From Klebsiella quasivariicola (GTDB taxonomy: Bacteria; Pseudomonadota; Gammaproteobacteria; Enterobacterales; Enterobacteriaceae), in assembly GCF_002269255.1 (NCBI RefSeq), contig NZ_CP022823.1:4340001-4404000 (forward strand): a DNA stretch of 64,000 nt. Direction: 5' to 3'. Positions 53,227 to 62,013 of this stretch are shown one piece after another. The notes under the pieces are model-generated. The model was not told the DNA's origin. It made no database searches and saw only the letters and a program-made list of their open reading frames with translations. The translations under genes and the position numbers were made by a program. Every line of letters starts with the position of its first letter. Position 1 is the first letter of the stretch.

Positions 53227-54186
53227 ATGCTCAGCAAACAGGCGTTATTGCAGGCTTACCGCAAGATGCGGGAGATCAGGACCTTTGAAGAGCGGTTGCA
53301 TCAGGAAAATACCAGCGGTGATATTCCGGGCTTCATTCACCTTTATACCGGTGAGGAGGCCATCGCGGTGGGGGTCTGCGAAAATTTAACGAGCGCAGAT
53401 TTCATTGGTTCAACACACCGTGGACATGGCCACTGTATTGCTAAAGGTTGTGACATTCACGGCATGATGGCCGAAATATTCGGTAAGGACAGCGGGTTAT
53501 GTCGCGGTAAGGGCGGGTCGATGCACATTGCCGATCTGTCGAAAGGAATGCTGGGGGCGAACGCTATCGTTGGGGGGGCCCCTCCACTGGCCATCGGCGC
53601 CGCGCTAACGGCAAAGACGCTAAAAACCGGCAACGTCGGTGTCTCTTTTACGGGCGATGGGGGTTCTAATCAGGGCCTGGTCTTTGAAGCCATCAATATG
53701 GCCGTCGTGCTCCAGCTTCCAGCCGTCTTTATTTTCGAGAACAACGGTTACGGCGAAGGGACCGGCCATGACTACGCCGTGGGTGGGCGTGATATCGCCC
53801 GGCGCGCCGCTGGCTTCGGCCTGCCGGCAGTGACCGTCGATGGCACCGATTTCTTTGCCGTTTATGAGGCAACCTCAGAGGCGGTCAAGCGTGCGCGAGA
53901 AGGCGGTGGCCCAAGCGTCATTGAGGCCAAAGCCTTCCGCTGGCATGGTCATTTTGAGGGCGATCCCGCGCTATACCGCGCGGAAGGTGAAGTGCAACGC
54001 CTGCGTGAACAACATGATCCGCTGAAGATTTTCACCGCTAAGGTCAAGCAACATATCACCCAGGAAGAACTGGCGGCGATTGACGAGGAAGTAGAAGCCC
54101 TGGTCAACGATGCCGTATTGAAGGCCCGCGCCGCTGCCTACCCGGCTCCGGAAGACCTGCTGACAGACGTGTACGTCTCATACTGA
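53227..54186 (+). CDS. acoA: Acetoin dehydrogenase E1 alpha subunit AcoA
   Basis: A 319-residue thiamine-diphosphate subunit. The TPP/Mg motif is GDGGSNQGLVFEAINMAVVLQLPAVFIFENNGYGEG; THRGHGHCIAKGCD and GKGGSMHIADLSKGMLGANAIVGG are typical of acetoin and pyruvate E1 alpha. With AcoB it cleaves acetoin to acetaldehyde and an acetyl group. ATG follows TGAGGAGA. Confidence 0.94.
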   Translation: MLSKQALLQAYRKMREIRTFEERLHQENTSGDIPGFIHLYTGEEAIAVGVCENLTSADFIGSTHRGHGHCIAKGCDIHGMMAEIFGKDSGLCRGKGGSMHIADLSKGMLGANAIVGGAPPLAIGAALTAKTLKTGNVGVSFTGDGGSNQGLVFEAINMAVVLQLPAVFIFENNGYGEGTGHDYAVGGRDIARRAAGFGLPAVTVDGTDFFAVYEATSEAVKRAREGGGPSVIEAKAFRWHGHFEGDPALYRAEGEVQRLREQHDPLKIFTAKVKQHITQEELAAIDEEVEALVNDAVLKARAAAYPAPEDLLTDVYVSY

Positions 54187-54197
54187 GGGTGATAACC

Positions 54198-55217
54198 ATG
54201 ACAATAAAAACCTATCGTGAAGCGGTCAAGGAAGCCCTGGCTCAGGAAATGGAACGCGATGAACGGGTGGTGCTCATCGGTGAAGACTTGCGTGGCGGTC
54301 ATGGCGGAAATGCGCCCGAAGAGGCGAAGATTGAAGCCTTTGGCGGTGTACTGGGTGTCACTAAAGGGCTGTGGACGCAGTTCGGCTCCGATCGGGTGAT
54401 CGACACGCCCATTACCGAGTCGGCCATTATCGGTATGGCGGCCGGCGCCGCAGCAACGGGGCTGCGGCCAGTCGCGGAATTGATGTTCATGGATTTTTTT
54501 GGTGTGAGTCACGATGCACTGTATAACCAAGCGGCTAAGTTCCGCTACATGTTTGGTGGCAAAGCCAGAGCTCCGCTGGTAATGCGAGGGATGATCGGCG
54601 CAGGGTTTTCCGCCGCGGCCCAGCATTCACAGTCACCCTATAATATCTTTGCCACCACGCCTGGACTGAAAGTGGTGGTGCCCTCGACGCCTTATGACGT
54701 CAAGGGTCTGTTAATCCAGTCCATTCGCGACGACGACCCGGTGGTATTCTGCGAGCATAAAATGCTGTACGACCTCAAGGGCGAGGTACCGGACGAGATC
54801 TATACCATCCCGCTAGGTGTAGCCAACTACACGCGCGAAGGGGAGGACGTCACCATCATTGCGTTGTCGGCAATGGTACATAAAGCAAACCAGGTGGCGG
54901 ACAAACTGGCCAGAGAGGGGATCTCGGTCGAGGTGGTCGACCCGCGAACCATTTCGCCGCTGGATGAGGAAGGTATTCTGGAATCGGTGGCTTCCACGGG
55001 GCGGGTAGTGATTGTCGACGAATCCGCTGCACGCTTCGGTTTTGCTCATGATGTCGCGGCGCTGATTGCGTCCCAGGCATTCCATTTCCTCAAAGCGCCC
55101 GTTCTGCTGGTGACGCCGCCACACACGCCGGTCCCGTTCTCCCCTGCTCTCGAAAAACTCTGGATCCCTGGCGTTGAACGTATCGAAGCCGCCGTCCGTC
55201 AAGTGCTGGAGGATTAA
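54198..55217 (+). CDS. acoB: Acetoin dehydrogenase E1 beta subunit AcoB
   Basis: A 339-residue E1 beta transketolase-like subunit. TYREAVKEALAQEMERDERVVLIGEDL, FGSDRVIDTPITESAIIGMAAGAA and HSQSPYNIFATTPGLKVVVPSTPYDVKGLL are diagnostic. I use the ATG at 54198 (GAGGGTG upstream), not 54189. It lies 11 bp after acoA and 3 bp before acoC. Confidence 0.94.
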   Translation: MTIKTYREAVKEALAQEMERDERVVLIGEDLRGGHGGNAPEEAKIEAFGGVLGVTKGLWTQFGSDRVIDTPITESAIIGMAAGAAATGLRPVAELMFMDFFGVSHDALYNQAAKFRYMFGGKARAPLVMRGMIGAGFSAAAQHSQSPYNIFATTPGLKVVVPSTPYDVKGLLIQSIRDDDPVVFCEHKMLYDLKGEVPDEIYTIPLGVANYTREGEDVTIIALSAMVHKANQVADKLAREGISVEVVDPRTISPLDEEGILESVASTGRVVIVDESAARFGFAHDVAALIASQAFHFLKAPVLLVTPPHTPVPFSPALEKLWIPGVERIEAAVRQVLED

Positions 55218-55220
55218 CCT

Positions 55221-56756
55221 ATGAGCGAAATCAAGACGCTTGAAATGCCAAAGTGGGGGCTTTCCATGGAGGAAGGCTTGCTCGCTCGATGGGCAATCCA
55301 GGAGGGTGACGATTTCACCAGAGGGCAGGAAATCTGTGAGATTGAAACCAGTAAAATCGTCAATGTGCTGGAGGCACCTTTTGCCGGTACATTACGCCGG
55401 ATAATCGCCCGGGAGGGTGAGACGCTTCAGGTTGGCGCCGTGCTGGCTCTGGTGGCTGACGCTTCAGTCAGCGATGCTGAACTGGACGAATTTGCTGCCA
55501 GTCTGGCGACGGTGAAACCCGCAGCCCCTGACCCGGAGGCTGCCGCGCCGGACGTAGCGGCACAGGCAGGCGCTAAGCCACCTTCCGTTGTTTCGCCGCC
55601 ATCCAACAGTCCGGAGCCCCCTATTGGGCAGACCGTCATACCCGTCAGTCTGCAAGGCGTGACCGATGTGACTCAGGTTAATGCTACGCCCCATGCGTTA
55701 CGACTGTCCGCCCGCTGGGGTGTCGACCTGAAAAAGGTCCGCGGCAGCGGGCGCGGGGATCGTATCTCTGTTTCTGATCTGGAAAGCGCGATCGTTGCCG
55801 CCGGCGGTCGCCTGGCCTCTCCGACGCCACCCGTTCGTCGCAGCAAAGCGCCCCGCTCGCATGCCGATGATAGCCAGGTATCGGCCACCCCGCTGGCGCG
55901 CCGCCTGGCCGGCAAGCTGGGTATCAACTTGCATGACTGCCGAAGCTGCGGTTCACGCGGTCGGGTGAGTCGCGATGATGTGCTGGCCGCGGCGTTGTTG
56001 CTCGACGGGCACCCGCCGGTCAGCCCTGTGCAGGAGAGTGCCCCGGCACCCTTTGAGAGCATCCCCATGTCCGGTATGCGGCGGGCGATCGCTTCTCGCC
56101 TGCAAACCTCCAAGCAACAGTCTCCCCATTTCCGTTTGAGTGTCGATCTCGATCTGGAACGACTGTTAGCGTTTCGTCAGGAAATTAACCGCGAAGTACC
56201 CGGCGTCAAGATTTCGGTTAACGACCTGCTGGTGAAAGCTTGTGCCCTGGCGCTGGTGGCCGTGCCAGACGTCAACATCCAGTTTGATGAAGCGACACAA
56301 AGTATCCGCCGCTTTGCGGATGCCGATATTTCAGTGGCTGTTGCGCTGCCTGACGGGCTAATTACCCCCATTGTTCGCTCGGCGAACCGGAAATCGATCA
56401 GCGACATATCGGCCGAAATTCACGCCCTGGTGACCAGGGCCAAAGCGGGCACGCTGAAGCCGGAAGAGTTCCAGGGGGGGACCTTTAGCGTGTCAAATTT
56501 GGGGATGCTCGGCATCCGACAGTTTGACGCCATCATCAATCCACCGCAAAGCGCAATCCTCGCCATTGGCACCGGCGAGATGCGGGCGGTAGTACGCGAC
56601 GGGCAAATCGTCGCGCGCCACCAACTGACGGTATCGCTATCCTGCGATCACCGGGTCATCGATGGGGCGGCAGGTGCAGCTTTTCTCCAGGAACTCAAGC
56701 GACTGACTGAAACCCCTACCCTGATGTTTATCCAGGAGACGAGCTATGCACGATAA
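55221..56756 (+). CDS. acoC: Acetoin dehydrogenase E2 (dihydrolipoamide acetyltransferase) AcoC
   Basis: A 511-residue E2. One lipoyl domain (1-78) has the lipoylated K45 in EIETSKIVN. After a Pro/Ala linker there are two peripheral subunit-binding domains: about 154-190 (NATPHALRLSARWGVDLKKV) and 221-257 (SATPLARRLAGKLGINLHDC). The catalytic domain ends with the acetyltransferase H477 and D481 in SCDHRVIDGA. It transfers the acetyl group to CoA. Two binding domains are unusual for a one-lipoyl E2. Overlaps acoD by 11 bp. Confidence 0.92.
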   Translation: MSEIKTLEMPKWGLSMEEGLLARWAIQEGDDFTRGQEICEIETSKIVNVLEAPFAGTLRRIIAREGETLQVGAVLALVADASVSDAELDEFAASLATVKPAAPDPEAAAPDVAAQAGAKPPSVVSPPSNSPEPPIGQTVIPVSLQGVTDVTQVNATPHALRLSARWGVDLKKVRGSGRGDRISVSDLESAIVAAGGRLASPTPPVRRSKAPRSHADDSQVSATPLARRLAGKLGINLHDCRSCGSRGRVSRDDVLAAALLLDGHPPVSPVQESAPAPFESIPMSGMRRAIASRLQTSKQQSPHFRLSVDLDLERLLAFRQEINREVPGVKISVNDLLVKACALALVAVPDVNIQFDEATQSIRRFADADISVAVALPDGLITPIVRSANRKSISDISAEIHALVTRAKAGTLKPEEFQGGTFSVSNLGMLGIRQFDAIINPPQSAILAIGTGEMRAVVRDGQIVARHQLTVSLSCDHRVIDGAAGAAFLQELKRLTETPTLMFIQETSYAR

Positions 56757-58143
56757 TTACGATGTGCTGATCATCGGCGGGGGTCCAGGGGGATACGTTG
56801 CCGCCATCCGTGCCGGCCAGCTAGGGCTTCGTACCGCATTAGTTGAAAAACAACATCTGGGCGGCATCTGCCTGAACTGGGGATGCATTCCAACCAAGGC
56901 GCTGCTGCATGGCGCTGAGGTTGCGCACACTATCACCCATGCCAGTCAACTGGGCATCAGCGTGGGTGAGGTGAATGTCGATCTGCAGAAACTGGTGCAG
57001 TTTAGCCGTGCCGTTTCGCAACAGCTCACCGCTGGGGTTGCGTATCTGTTGAAGAAAAATGGCGTGAGGGTGATTGATGGTACCGCGCGGCTGCGCGGTA
57101 AGGGACAAATAACGGTAGCGGATGCCCGGGGGGAAGCGCACGATTACCGGGCCGATCACGTGATCCTGGCCACGGGCGCCCGACCACGCGCATTACCAGG
57201 CATAGCGCCAGATGGCGAATATATCTGGACCTATTACGAGGCACTACAGCCTAAGCGATTGCCCAGGTCGCTATTAATCATCGGTTCAGGCGCGATTGGC
57301 GTCGAGTTCGCCAGCCTTTATAACGATCTGGGCTGTAAAGTGACGCTGGTCGAGCTAGCGTCGCAGATTTTGCCCGTGGAAGATGCCGAAGTGTCAGCGG
57401 CGGTGCGTAAGTCATTCGAAAAGCGCGGGATTCAGGTCCATACCCAGACCCAGGTAACGCAAGTACAGCTCACCGATACCGGGGTGCGCTGTACAATGAA
57501 AAATACGAGCGCCGAATCTTTCCTGGAAGTCGAACGCGTGCTGCTGGCGGTTGGCGTACAGCCGAATATTGAAGATCTGGGGCTGGAAGCACTGGGCGTC
57601 GAGTTAGACCGCGGTTTTATCAAGACGGATGCGGCTTGTCGCACTAATGTATTTGGGCTTTATGCCATCGGCGATGTAGCCGGCCCGCCGTGTCTGGCGC
57701 ACAAGGCCAGCCACGAAGGCGTGATCTGCATTGAGACACTGGCTGGTGTCGAAGGCACCCACCCTCTCGATCGCGACTATGTGCCCGGTTGCACTTATGC
57801 CCGGCCCCAGGTTGCCAGTCTGGGCCTGACGGAATCGACGGCCCTGGCCAGAGGACGACCCGTCAGGATCGGTAAGTTCTCTTATCAGAGCAATGGTAAG
57901 GCGCTGGCCAGCGGCGAGATGGAGGGTTTTGTGAAGACTATTTTCGATGCTGAAACCGGCGAGTTGCTGGGCGCGCATATGGTTGGCGCACAGGTCACGG
58001 AACAGATCCAGGGGTTTGGTATCGCCCGACACCTGGAGGCCACCGATGAAAGTCTCCTGTCGATGATCTTTGCGCATCCGACACTTTCCGAAGCGATGCA
58101 TGAATCCATACTCGCGGCCTGTGACCAACCGTTGCATCAATAA
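56746..58143 (+). CDS. acoD: Acetoin dehydrogenase E3 (dihydrolipoamide dehydrogenase) AcoD
   Basis: A 465-residue flavoprotein. FAD site IIGGGPGGYVAAIRAGQLG, redox disulfide C42-x4-C47 in GGICLNWGCIPTK, NAD site IIGSGAIGVEFASLYNDLG, AIGDVAGPPCLAHKA, and the active-site FAHPTLSEAMHE. It reoxidises the lipoamide of AcoC. It ends the acoABCD operon. Confidence 0.94.
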   Translation: MHDNYDVLIIGGGPGGYVAAIRAGQLGLRTALVEKQHLGGICLNWGCIPTKALLHGAEVAHTITHASQLGISVGEVNVDLQKLVQFSRAVSQQLTAGVAYLLKKNGVRVIDGTARLRGKGQITVADARGEAHDYRADHVILATGARPRALPGIAPDGEYIWTYYEALQPKRLPRSLLIIGSGAIGVEFASLYNDLGCKVTLVELASQILPVEDAEVSAAVRKSFEKRGIQVHTQTQVTQVQLTDTGVRCTMKNTSAESFLEVERVLLAVGVQPNIEDLGLEALGVELDRGFIKTDAACRTNVFGLYAIGDVAGPPCLAHKASHEGVICIETLAGVEGTHPLDRDYVPGCTYARPQVASLGLTESTALARGRPVRIGKFSYQSNGKALASGEMEGFVKTIFDAETGELLGAHMVGAQVTEQIQGFGIARHLEATDESLLSMIFAHPTLSEAMHESILAACDQPLHQ

Positions 58144-58320
58144 GAAATAAGGGAGGCGATAGCGTCGTGATACGGAGTAAGTTGCCCGTTATCCCTCCCG
58201 CACTCCCCGACAGAAGATCCCCAACAACGGTTACGGCAGGATCTATTGATCTGAAACGCTAAGCGCCATGCGTAAATTCTGTATGTTTAGTAGACAACCA
58301 AACGACAGGAGGAGCGATCT

Positions 58321-58572
58321 ATGACACAGCACGAAAGTTTTTGCCAGGCCTGCGGAATGCCGATGTCCGCACCTGATACGCAAGGGACCAGCGATAAATA
58401 TTGCGCGTTTTGCAGCGACAGCGACGGTAATCTGAAATCCTGGGAAGAGGCCGTATCCGGTCTGGCGGCTTTTCTCGACTCCTGGCAAAAGGTGGGCGTA
58501 GCGGAATCACGGAAACGGGCAAAACGTTATCTGACGGCGATGCCTGCCTGGGCGCACAAAGCGGACGAGTAA
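58321..58572 (+). CDS. Small putative zinc-ribbon protein
   Basis: An 83-residue protein. C8-x2-C11 (FCQACGMPM) and C28-x2-C31 (YCAFCSDS) form a zinc ribbon, followed by a helical tail (SWEEAVSGLAAFLDSWQ). It matches the putative zinc ribbon domain family. Its own AGGAGGAG site precedes the ATG. It is 177 bp after acoD, so it may be a separate unit; function unknown. Confidence 0.8.
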   Translation: MTQHESFCQACGMPMSAPDTQGTSDKYCAFCSDSDGNLKSWEEAVSGLAAFLDSWQKVGVAESRKRAKRYLTAMPAWAHKADE

Positions 58573-58971
58573 TTTGCCCGGGCGGCAGGATGAAATCAGT
58601 AAGGACAGATCGCCATGCCGACAACATTGCTATAGCGTTTTTGTACGCCATCCGGACAGGAATAAATACGCGTTTGGGGATGACGACCTGCAGGCTGGAG
58701 CATGAATGGATGCGTTCTTCATGCGGATGATATAAACGCCTGGCGTTCTCCCCCTTGTCCGGATGCGTTATTGTCTGGTTTTTAAGGGGTCGGTTTCTGT
58801 ATTTAACCCGGCACTTCTCAGGTAATACAACATATTGATGTGATGAATCTCTCATTTCAACGATACCAACTGGACAATAAGTTATCGCGTGTGTTAGTTA
58901 TTTAATCACGCAAGAGAACAGATTTAATTTAAACAAAAGTTAAACCTTTCTCACTTTGCTAAAAAATTGCA
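58573..58971. other. Gene-free stretch before the sugar operon
   Basis: The stretch turns AT-rich after 58860. A loose CRP-like site TGTGATGAATCTCTCA is at 58839-58854 (second half one base off). No small gene is convincing; a long minus-strand frame here has no family features. The promoter of the operon should lie in 58840-58970. Confidence 0.35.
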
Positions 58972-59005
58972 TTGATAATGCTTTGGATCCCTGAACCATT
59001 ATCAA
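58972..59005. promoter_or_regulatory. Inverted repeat in the sugar operon leader
   Basis: TTGATAATG (58972-58980) and CATTATCAA (58997-59005) are perfect inverted copies around a 16-bp spacer containing GGATCC. If transcribed it forms a stem just ahead of the leader terminator and could be a protein-binding antiterminator site; as DNA it could be an operator. Confidence 0.5.
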
Positions 59006-59021
59006 AAGGGTATGTGAACAG

Positions 59022-59068
59022 AAAGCCCTCAGAGACGCGAGTCTCTGAGGGCTTTTTTTTGTTTTTTT
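59022..59068 (+). terminator. Strong leader terminator before the aldolase gene
   Basis: AAAGCCCTCAGAGAC (59022-59036), loop GCGA, GTCTCTGAGGGCTTT (59041-59055): a perfect 15-bp stem with a GNRA tetraloop, then two T-runs to 59068. It sits 18 bp before the aldolase start, inside the operon leader, with no gene upstream to need it. This is an attenuator. An antiterminator gene of the GlpP family is the second gene of the operon. Confidence 0.9.
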
Positions 59069-59085
59069 ATCTCAGGAGTAAATAA

Positions 59086-59877
59086 ATGTCTAAAGAACGT
59101 CGTCTCTCAAGAATATTCGCAAAAGACGGTAAATCCGTGACCTTAGCGCTGGATGGCTACTATTTTTCCACGAAAACAAATGGTATTGATAATACGATAA
59201 ATCAGCTCCCTGCTCTGGTGGAACACGGCCTGGATTGCGCGCTTGTCACGTACGGCATGTTGAAGAATTATCGGGAAGCATTGAACAGCGTTCCCGTTGT
59301 GTTACGCGTCGACAGCACGGTCAGTATCTTTGACAATACCGTTCCCGATACTACCCCCGTTTTTTCCGTCGAAGATGCGCTTAAAGTCGCTGCCGAGGGC
59401 GTGGTCTGCATGACCTTCCCCGGCGCCTTCAATGAAGAAAAAACCCACATTATGGCGATGCAACTCGCGCAAGCAGCGGATCGCTGGAACGTACCGCTGA
59501 TTGTCGAATCGCTCCCGTATGGTTATCCCGTCACCAGCGATGACTCTAACAATCCGGCCATCATCGCTGCATCGGCCCGCGCAGCGGTGGAGTTGGGTGC
59601 GGACGTCATCAAAACGCGTTTTACTGGTTCACCAGAGGACCGACTGATCGTTGAAGCTGCTGGCGTGCCGGTGCTTGCCTTAGGGGGGCCAAAAACCGGC
59701 ATCGATGGTTACTTCAAATTTGTTCAGCACTGTATGCAGATGGGTGCGAAAGGCGTGGCTGTGGGACGAAACATTACCCAGGATCCGCAGCCGGCGAAAG
59801 TGGTAGCAGGCCTGAATGCCATCATCCATGAAAACGCAACAGCGGAAGATGCATACAGCCTCTACATGGCTAAATAA
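59086..59877 (+). CDS. Class I DhnA/DeoC/LacD-type aldolase
   Basis: A 263-residue TIM-barrel Schiff-base aldolase of the FbaB/DhnA group. The lysine is K176 in ELGADVIKTRFTG; KDGKSVTLALDGYY near the start and VPVLALGGPKTGIDGYFKFVQ and GAKGVAVGRNITQ (phosphate-binding) are typical. It probably cleaves a phosphorylated keto-sugar made by the kinase and dehydrogenases of the same operon. Substrate unknown. Ribosome site AGGAG just upstream. Confidence 0.82.
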   Translation: MSKERRLSRIFAKDGKSVTLALDGYYFSTKTNGIDNTINQLPALVEHGLDCALVTYGMLKNYREALNSVPVVLRVDSTVSIFDNTVPDTTPVFSVEDALKVAAEGVVCMTFPGAFNEEKTHIMAMQLAQAADRWNVPLIVESLPYGYPVTSDDSNNPAIIAASARAAVELGADVIKTRFTGSPEDRLIVEAAGVPVLALGGPKTGIDGYFKFVQHCMQMGAKGVAVGRNITQDPQPAKVVAGLNAIIHENATAEDAYSLYMAK

Positions 59878-59891
59878 CATCGGAAATTAAT

Positions 59892-60443
59892 ATGATTTCA
59901 AATAACACCATCATCCCTTCCATCAGGAAGTATAAATACTTTGAGAAAGCATTATCCTGCCAGTCAGAATATGTGCTGCTATCCGAAGCGAATATCGGCA
60001 ATCTGCAGTCGCTGATTGGCAAATGCCATCAAAGCGGTAAGAAGGTTCTCGTTCACCTTGAATTACTGGGCGGCTTCAAACCGGATCAGGCGGGGATCAA
60101 TCTGCTGAAAAATTATTACAAGGTTGATGGTGTTATTTCTTCCAATCTCTCCGCGCTACGCTACGCCAAAAAAGAGGGATTGCTGACCGTATATCGGGTT
60201 TTACTTATCGATTCGCGATCGCTTGATCAGTCGCTCGATATTGTTAAGCACAGTCCACCGGACGCAATTGAAATCTTACCTGCTGAATATGCCTGCCAGT
60301 GTCTGGAGTTGATTAGCCGAAATTTGAAAGGCTTTGATGTGGTATTCATCGCCGGAGGCTTTGTTAAGCGCAAATACCTTGTAGATAAAATATTCCATGC
60401 CGGATTTAAAGGGATAACCACCAGCGAGCCCGGCTTATGGTAA
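59892..60443 (+). CDS. GlpP-family glycerol-3-phosphate-type antiterminator
   Basis: A 183-residue protein with the GlpP order of motifs: IIPSIRKYKYFEKAL, YVLLSEANIGNLQSLIGKC, KKVLVHLELLGGF, KVDGVISSNLSALRYAKKEGLLTVYRVLLIDSRSLDQSL, PDAIEILPAE and VVFIAGGFVKRKYL. In Bacillus, GlpP with glycerol-3-phosphate binds glpD leader RNA and stops termination. Here a strong leader terminator precedes the operon, so this protein probably controls its own operon. The inducer may be a phosphosugar and not glycerol-3-phosphate. It is 14 bp after the aldolase gene and its end overlaps the frame of the kinase. Confidence 0.85.
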   Translation: MISNNTIIPSIRKYKYFEKALSCQSEYVLLSEANIGNLQSLIGKCHQSGKKVLVHLELLGGFKPDQAGINLLKNYYKVDGVISSNLSALRYAKKEGLLTVYRVLLIDSRSLDQSLDIVKHSPPDAIEILPAEYACQCLELISRNLKGFDVVFIAGGFVKRKYLVDKIFHAGFKGITTSEPGLW

Positions 60444-60463
60444 CCAATAAGGAGTCCACGCGA

Positions 60464-62002
60464 ATGAAAGATGAATACGTCATGGGCATCGACAATGGTG
60501 GAACCGTCACCAAGGCAGCCATCTATGACCGTAAAGGACAGGTGCTCGCCATCGCCTCAAAATCCACGCAGATGCTGATACCCCGGGAATTCCACACAGA
60601 GCGCAGTATCGATGAGCTGTGGGCCGCTAATGTCGAAGTGATTAAAAAAGCGATTGAGCAATCAGGTATCGACGCCAGCCAGATAAAAGGAGTGGCCGTC
60701 ACCGGTCATGGTAACGGTCTGTATCTGGTCGACGAAGAAGGTCACCCGGTGCGTAACGGCATTATATCCACCGATAGCCGGGCAAAAGAGTACGTTGAGA
60801 GATGGCAACGCTCACCAGAATTCCTTACCGACATTTTGCCAAAAACGATGCAGTCCATCTGGGCCGGACAACCTGTCGCCCTGCTGGCATGGCTGAAGGA
60901 TTTCGAGCCCGAGACGTTGCAAAAAGCGCGTTATATTTTTATGGTCAAGGACCTGATCCGTTTTTACCTGACCGGAGAGGCTTTTCTTGAGCTGACCGAT
61001 ATCTCAGGGACCAACCTGATCAACGTACGTGACTGCAAGTATGACGATGAACTACTGGCATGGTGGGGACTTGATGAACTGCGGGACAAATTGCCCCCCA
61101 TCAAACGCTCAACAGAATGCTGCGGAAAAATCACTGACGACGTGGCCCGTCTGACCGGTTTATGCGCAGGTACGCCGGTTTCTGGCGGGGTGTTTGATAT
61201 CTCGGCCTCTTCCATTGCCTCGGGGATTAACAGTCTCGATAAGATGGCGATCGTCACCGGCACCTGGAGCATAAACGAATACGTTACCGACCACCCGGTT
61301 ATTGATAAAGATCTGTTTATGACCTCCATTTATCCCATTGAAGGTAAATGGCTCATCACCGAGGCCAGCCCCACCTCCGCGAGCAACCTGGAGTGGTTTA
61401 TTAACAACTTTATGGAGAGCGATCGGAAAACCTCCGCCGAACAAGGATCGTCGGTCTATGACCTGTGTAATAAGCTGGTTTCATCAACGACGCCGGATGA
61501 AAGCCACCTGCTGTTCTTTCCGTTCGTGTTTGGCTCTAACACCATTCCCGACGCCTCGGCCGGCTTTATCGGTGTCAACAGCTTTCATAAAAAAGCCCAT
61601 TTTCTGCGGGCGATTTATGAGGGCGTGGCCTTCAGCCATCTCTACCACACCGAGCGCTTACGCAATATTAACCCGAAGCTAAGCCACACTATTCGTATTG
61701 CTGGCGGCGTCACGAACTCCCCGGTCTGGCTGCAGATATTCGCCGATATCTTCCAGGCCACGCTGGAAATCGTTGACGTCAAAGAGCACGGGACCCTGGG
61801 TACCGCGATGACCGCCGCCGTTATGGTGGGCTGGTTTGCGGAGGTATTTGCTGCCTCAAACGATATGGTCCATGTCTCACGCACCGTCTCCCCTAATCCG
61901 GAAAACCACCGGGTCTACCAGACCAAATACCAGCTTTATAAAAACCTGTTATCAGAAATGCAGTCGCCGTGGAAAAGCTGCAGTAACTACATCGCGCACT
62001 AA
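60464..62002 (+). CDS. FGGY-family carbohydrate kinase
   Basis: A 512-residue sugar kinase. Phosphate-1 motif MGIDNGGTVTKAAIYDRKG, KGVAVTGHGNGLYLVDEEG, GTWSINEYVTDHP, TEASPTSASNLEWF and IRIAGGVTNSPVWLQIFADIFQ are FGGY signatures; the closest recognised relative is E. coli LyxK (L-xylulose kinase). I start at 60464 because AAGGAG lies nine bases upstream; a longer frame from 60437 overlaps the antiterminator. It should phosphorylate a sugar or polyol for the aldolase; identity unknown. Confidence 0.85.
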   Translation: MKDEYVMGIDNGGTVTKAAIYDRKGQVLAIASKSTQMLIPREFHTERSIDELWAANVEVIKKAIEQSGIDASQIKGVAVTGHGNGLYLVDEEGHPVRNGIISTDSRAKEYVERWQRSPEFLTDILPKTMQSIWAGQPVALLAWLKDFEPETLQKARYIFMVKDLIRFYLTGEAFLELTDISGTNLINVRDCKYDDELLAWWGLDELRDKLPPIKRSTECCGKITDDVARLTGLCAGTPVSGGVFDISASSIASGINSLDKMAIVTGTWSINEYVTDHPVIDKDLFMTSIYPIEGKWLITEASPTSASNLEWFINNFMESDRKTSAEQGSSVYDLCNKLVSSTTPDESHLLFFPFVFGSNTIPDASAGFIGVNSFHKKAHFLRAIYEGVAFSHLYHTERLRNINPKLSHTIRIAGGVTNSPVWLQIFADIFQATLEIVDVKEHGTLGTAMTAAVMVGWFAEVFAASNDMVHVSRTVSPNPENHRVYQTKYQLYKNLLSEMQSPWKSCSNYIAH

Positions 62003-62013
62003 GTGAGGAAAAA

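Noticed and set aside
58149..58199. Hairpin after acoD as a terminator
   Set aside because: The GGGAGG/CCTCCC stem is interrupted and not followed by T; too weak to call.
58319..58855. 178-codon minus-strand frame opposite the zinc-ribbon gene
   Set aside because: It is antisense to a real zinc-ribbon gene over half its length, is rich in Arg/Pro/Ser from an unselected frame, and shows no motif.
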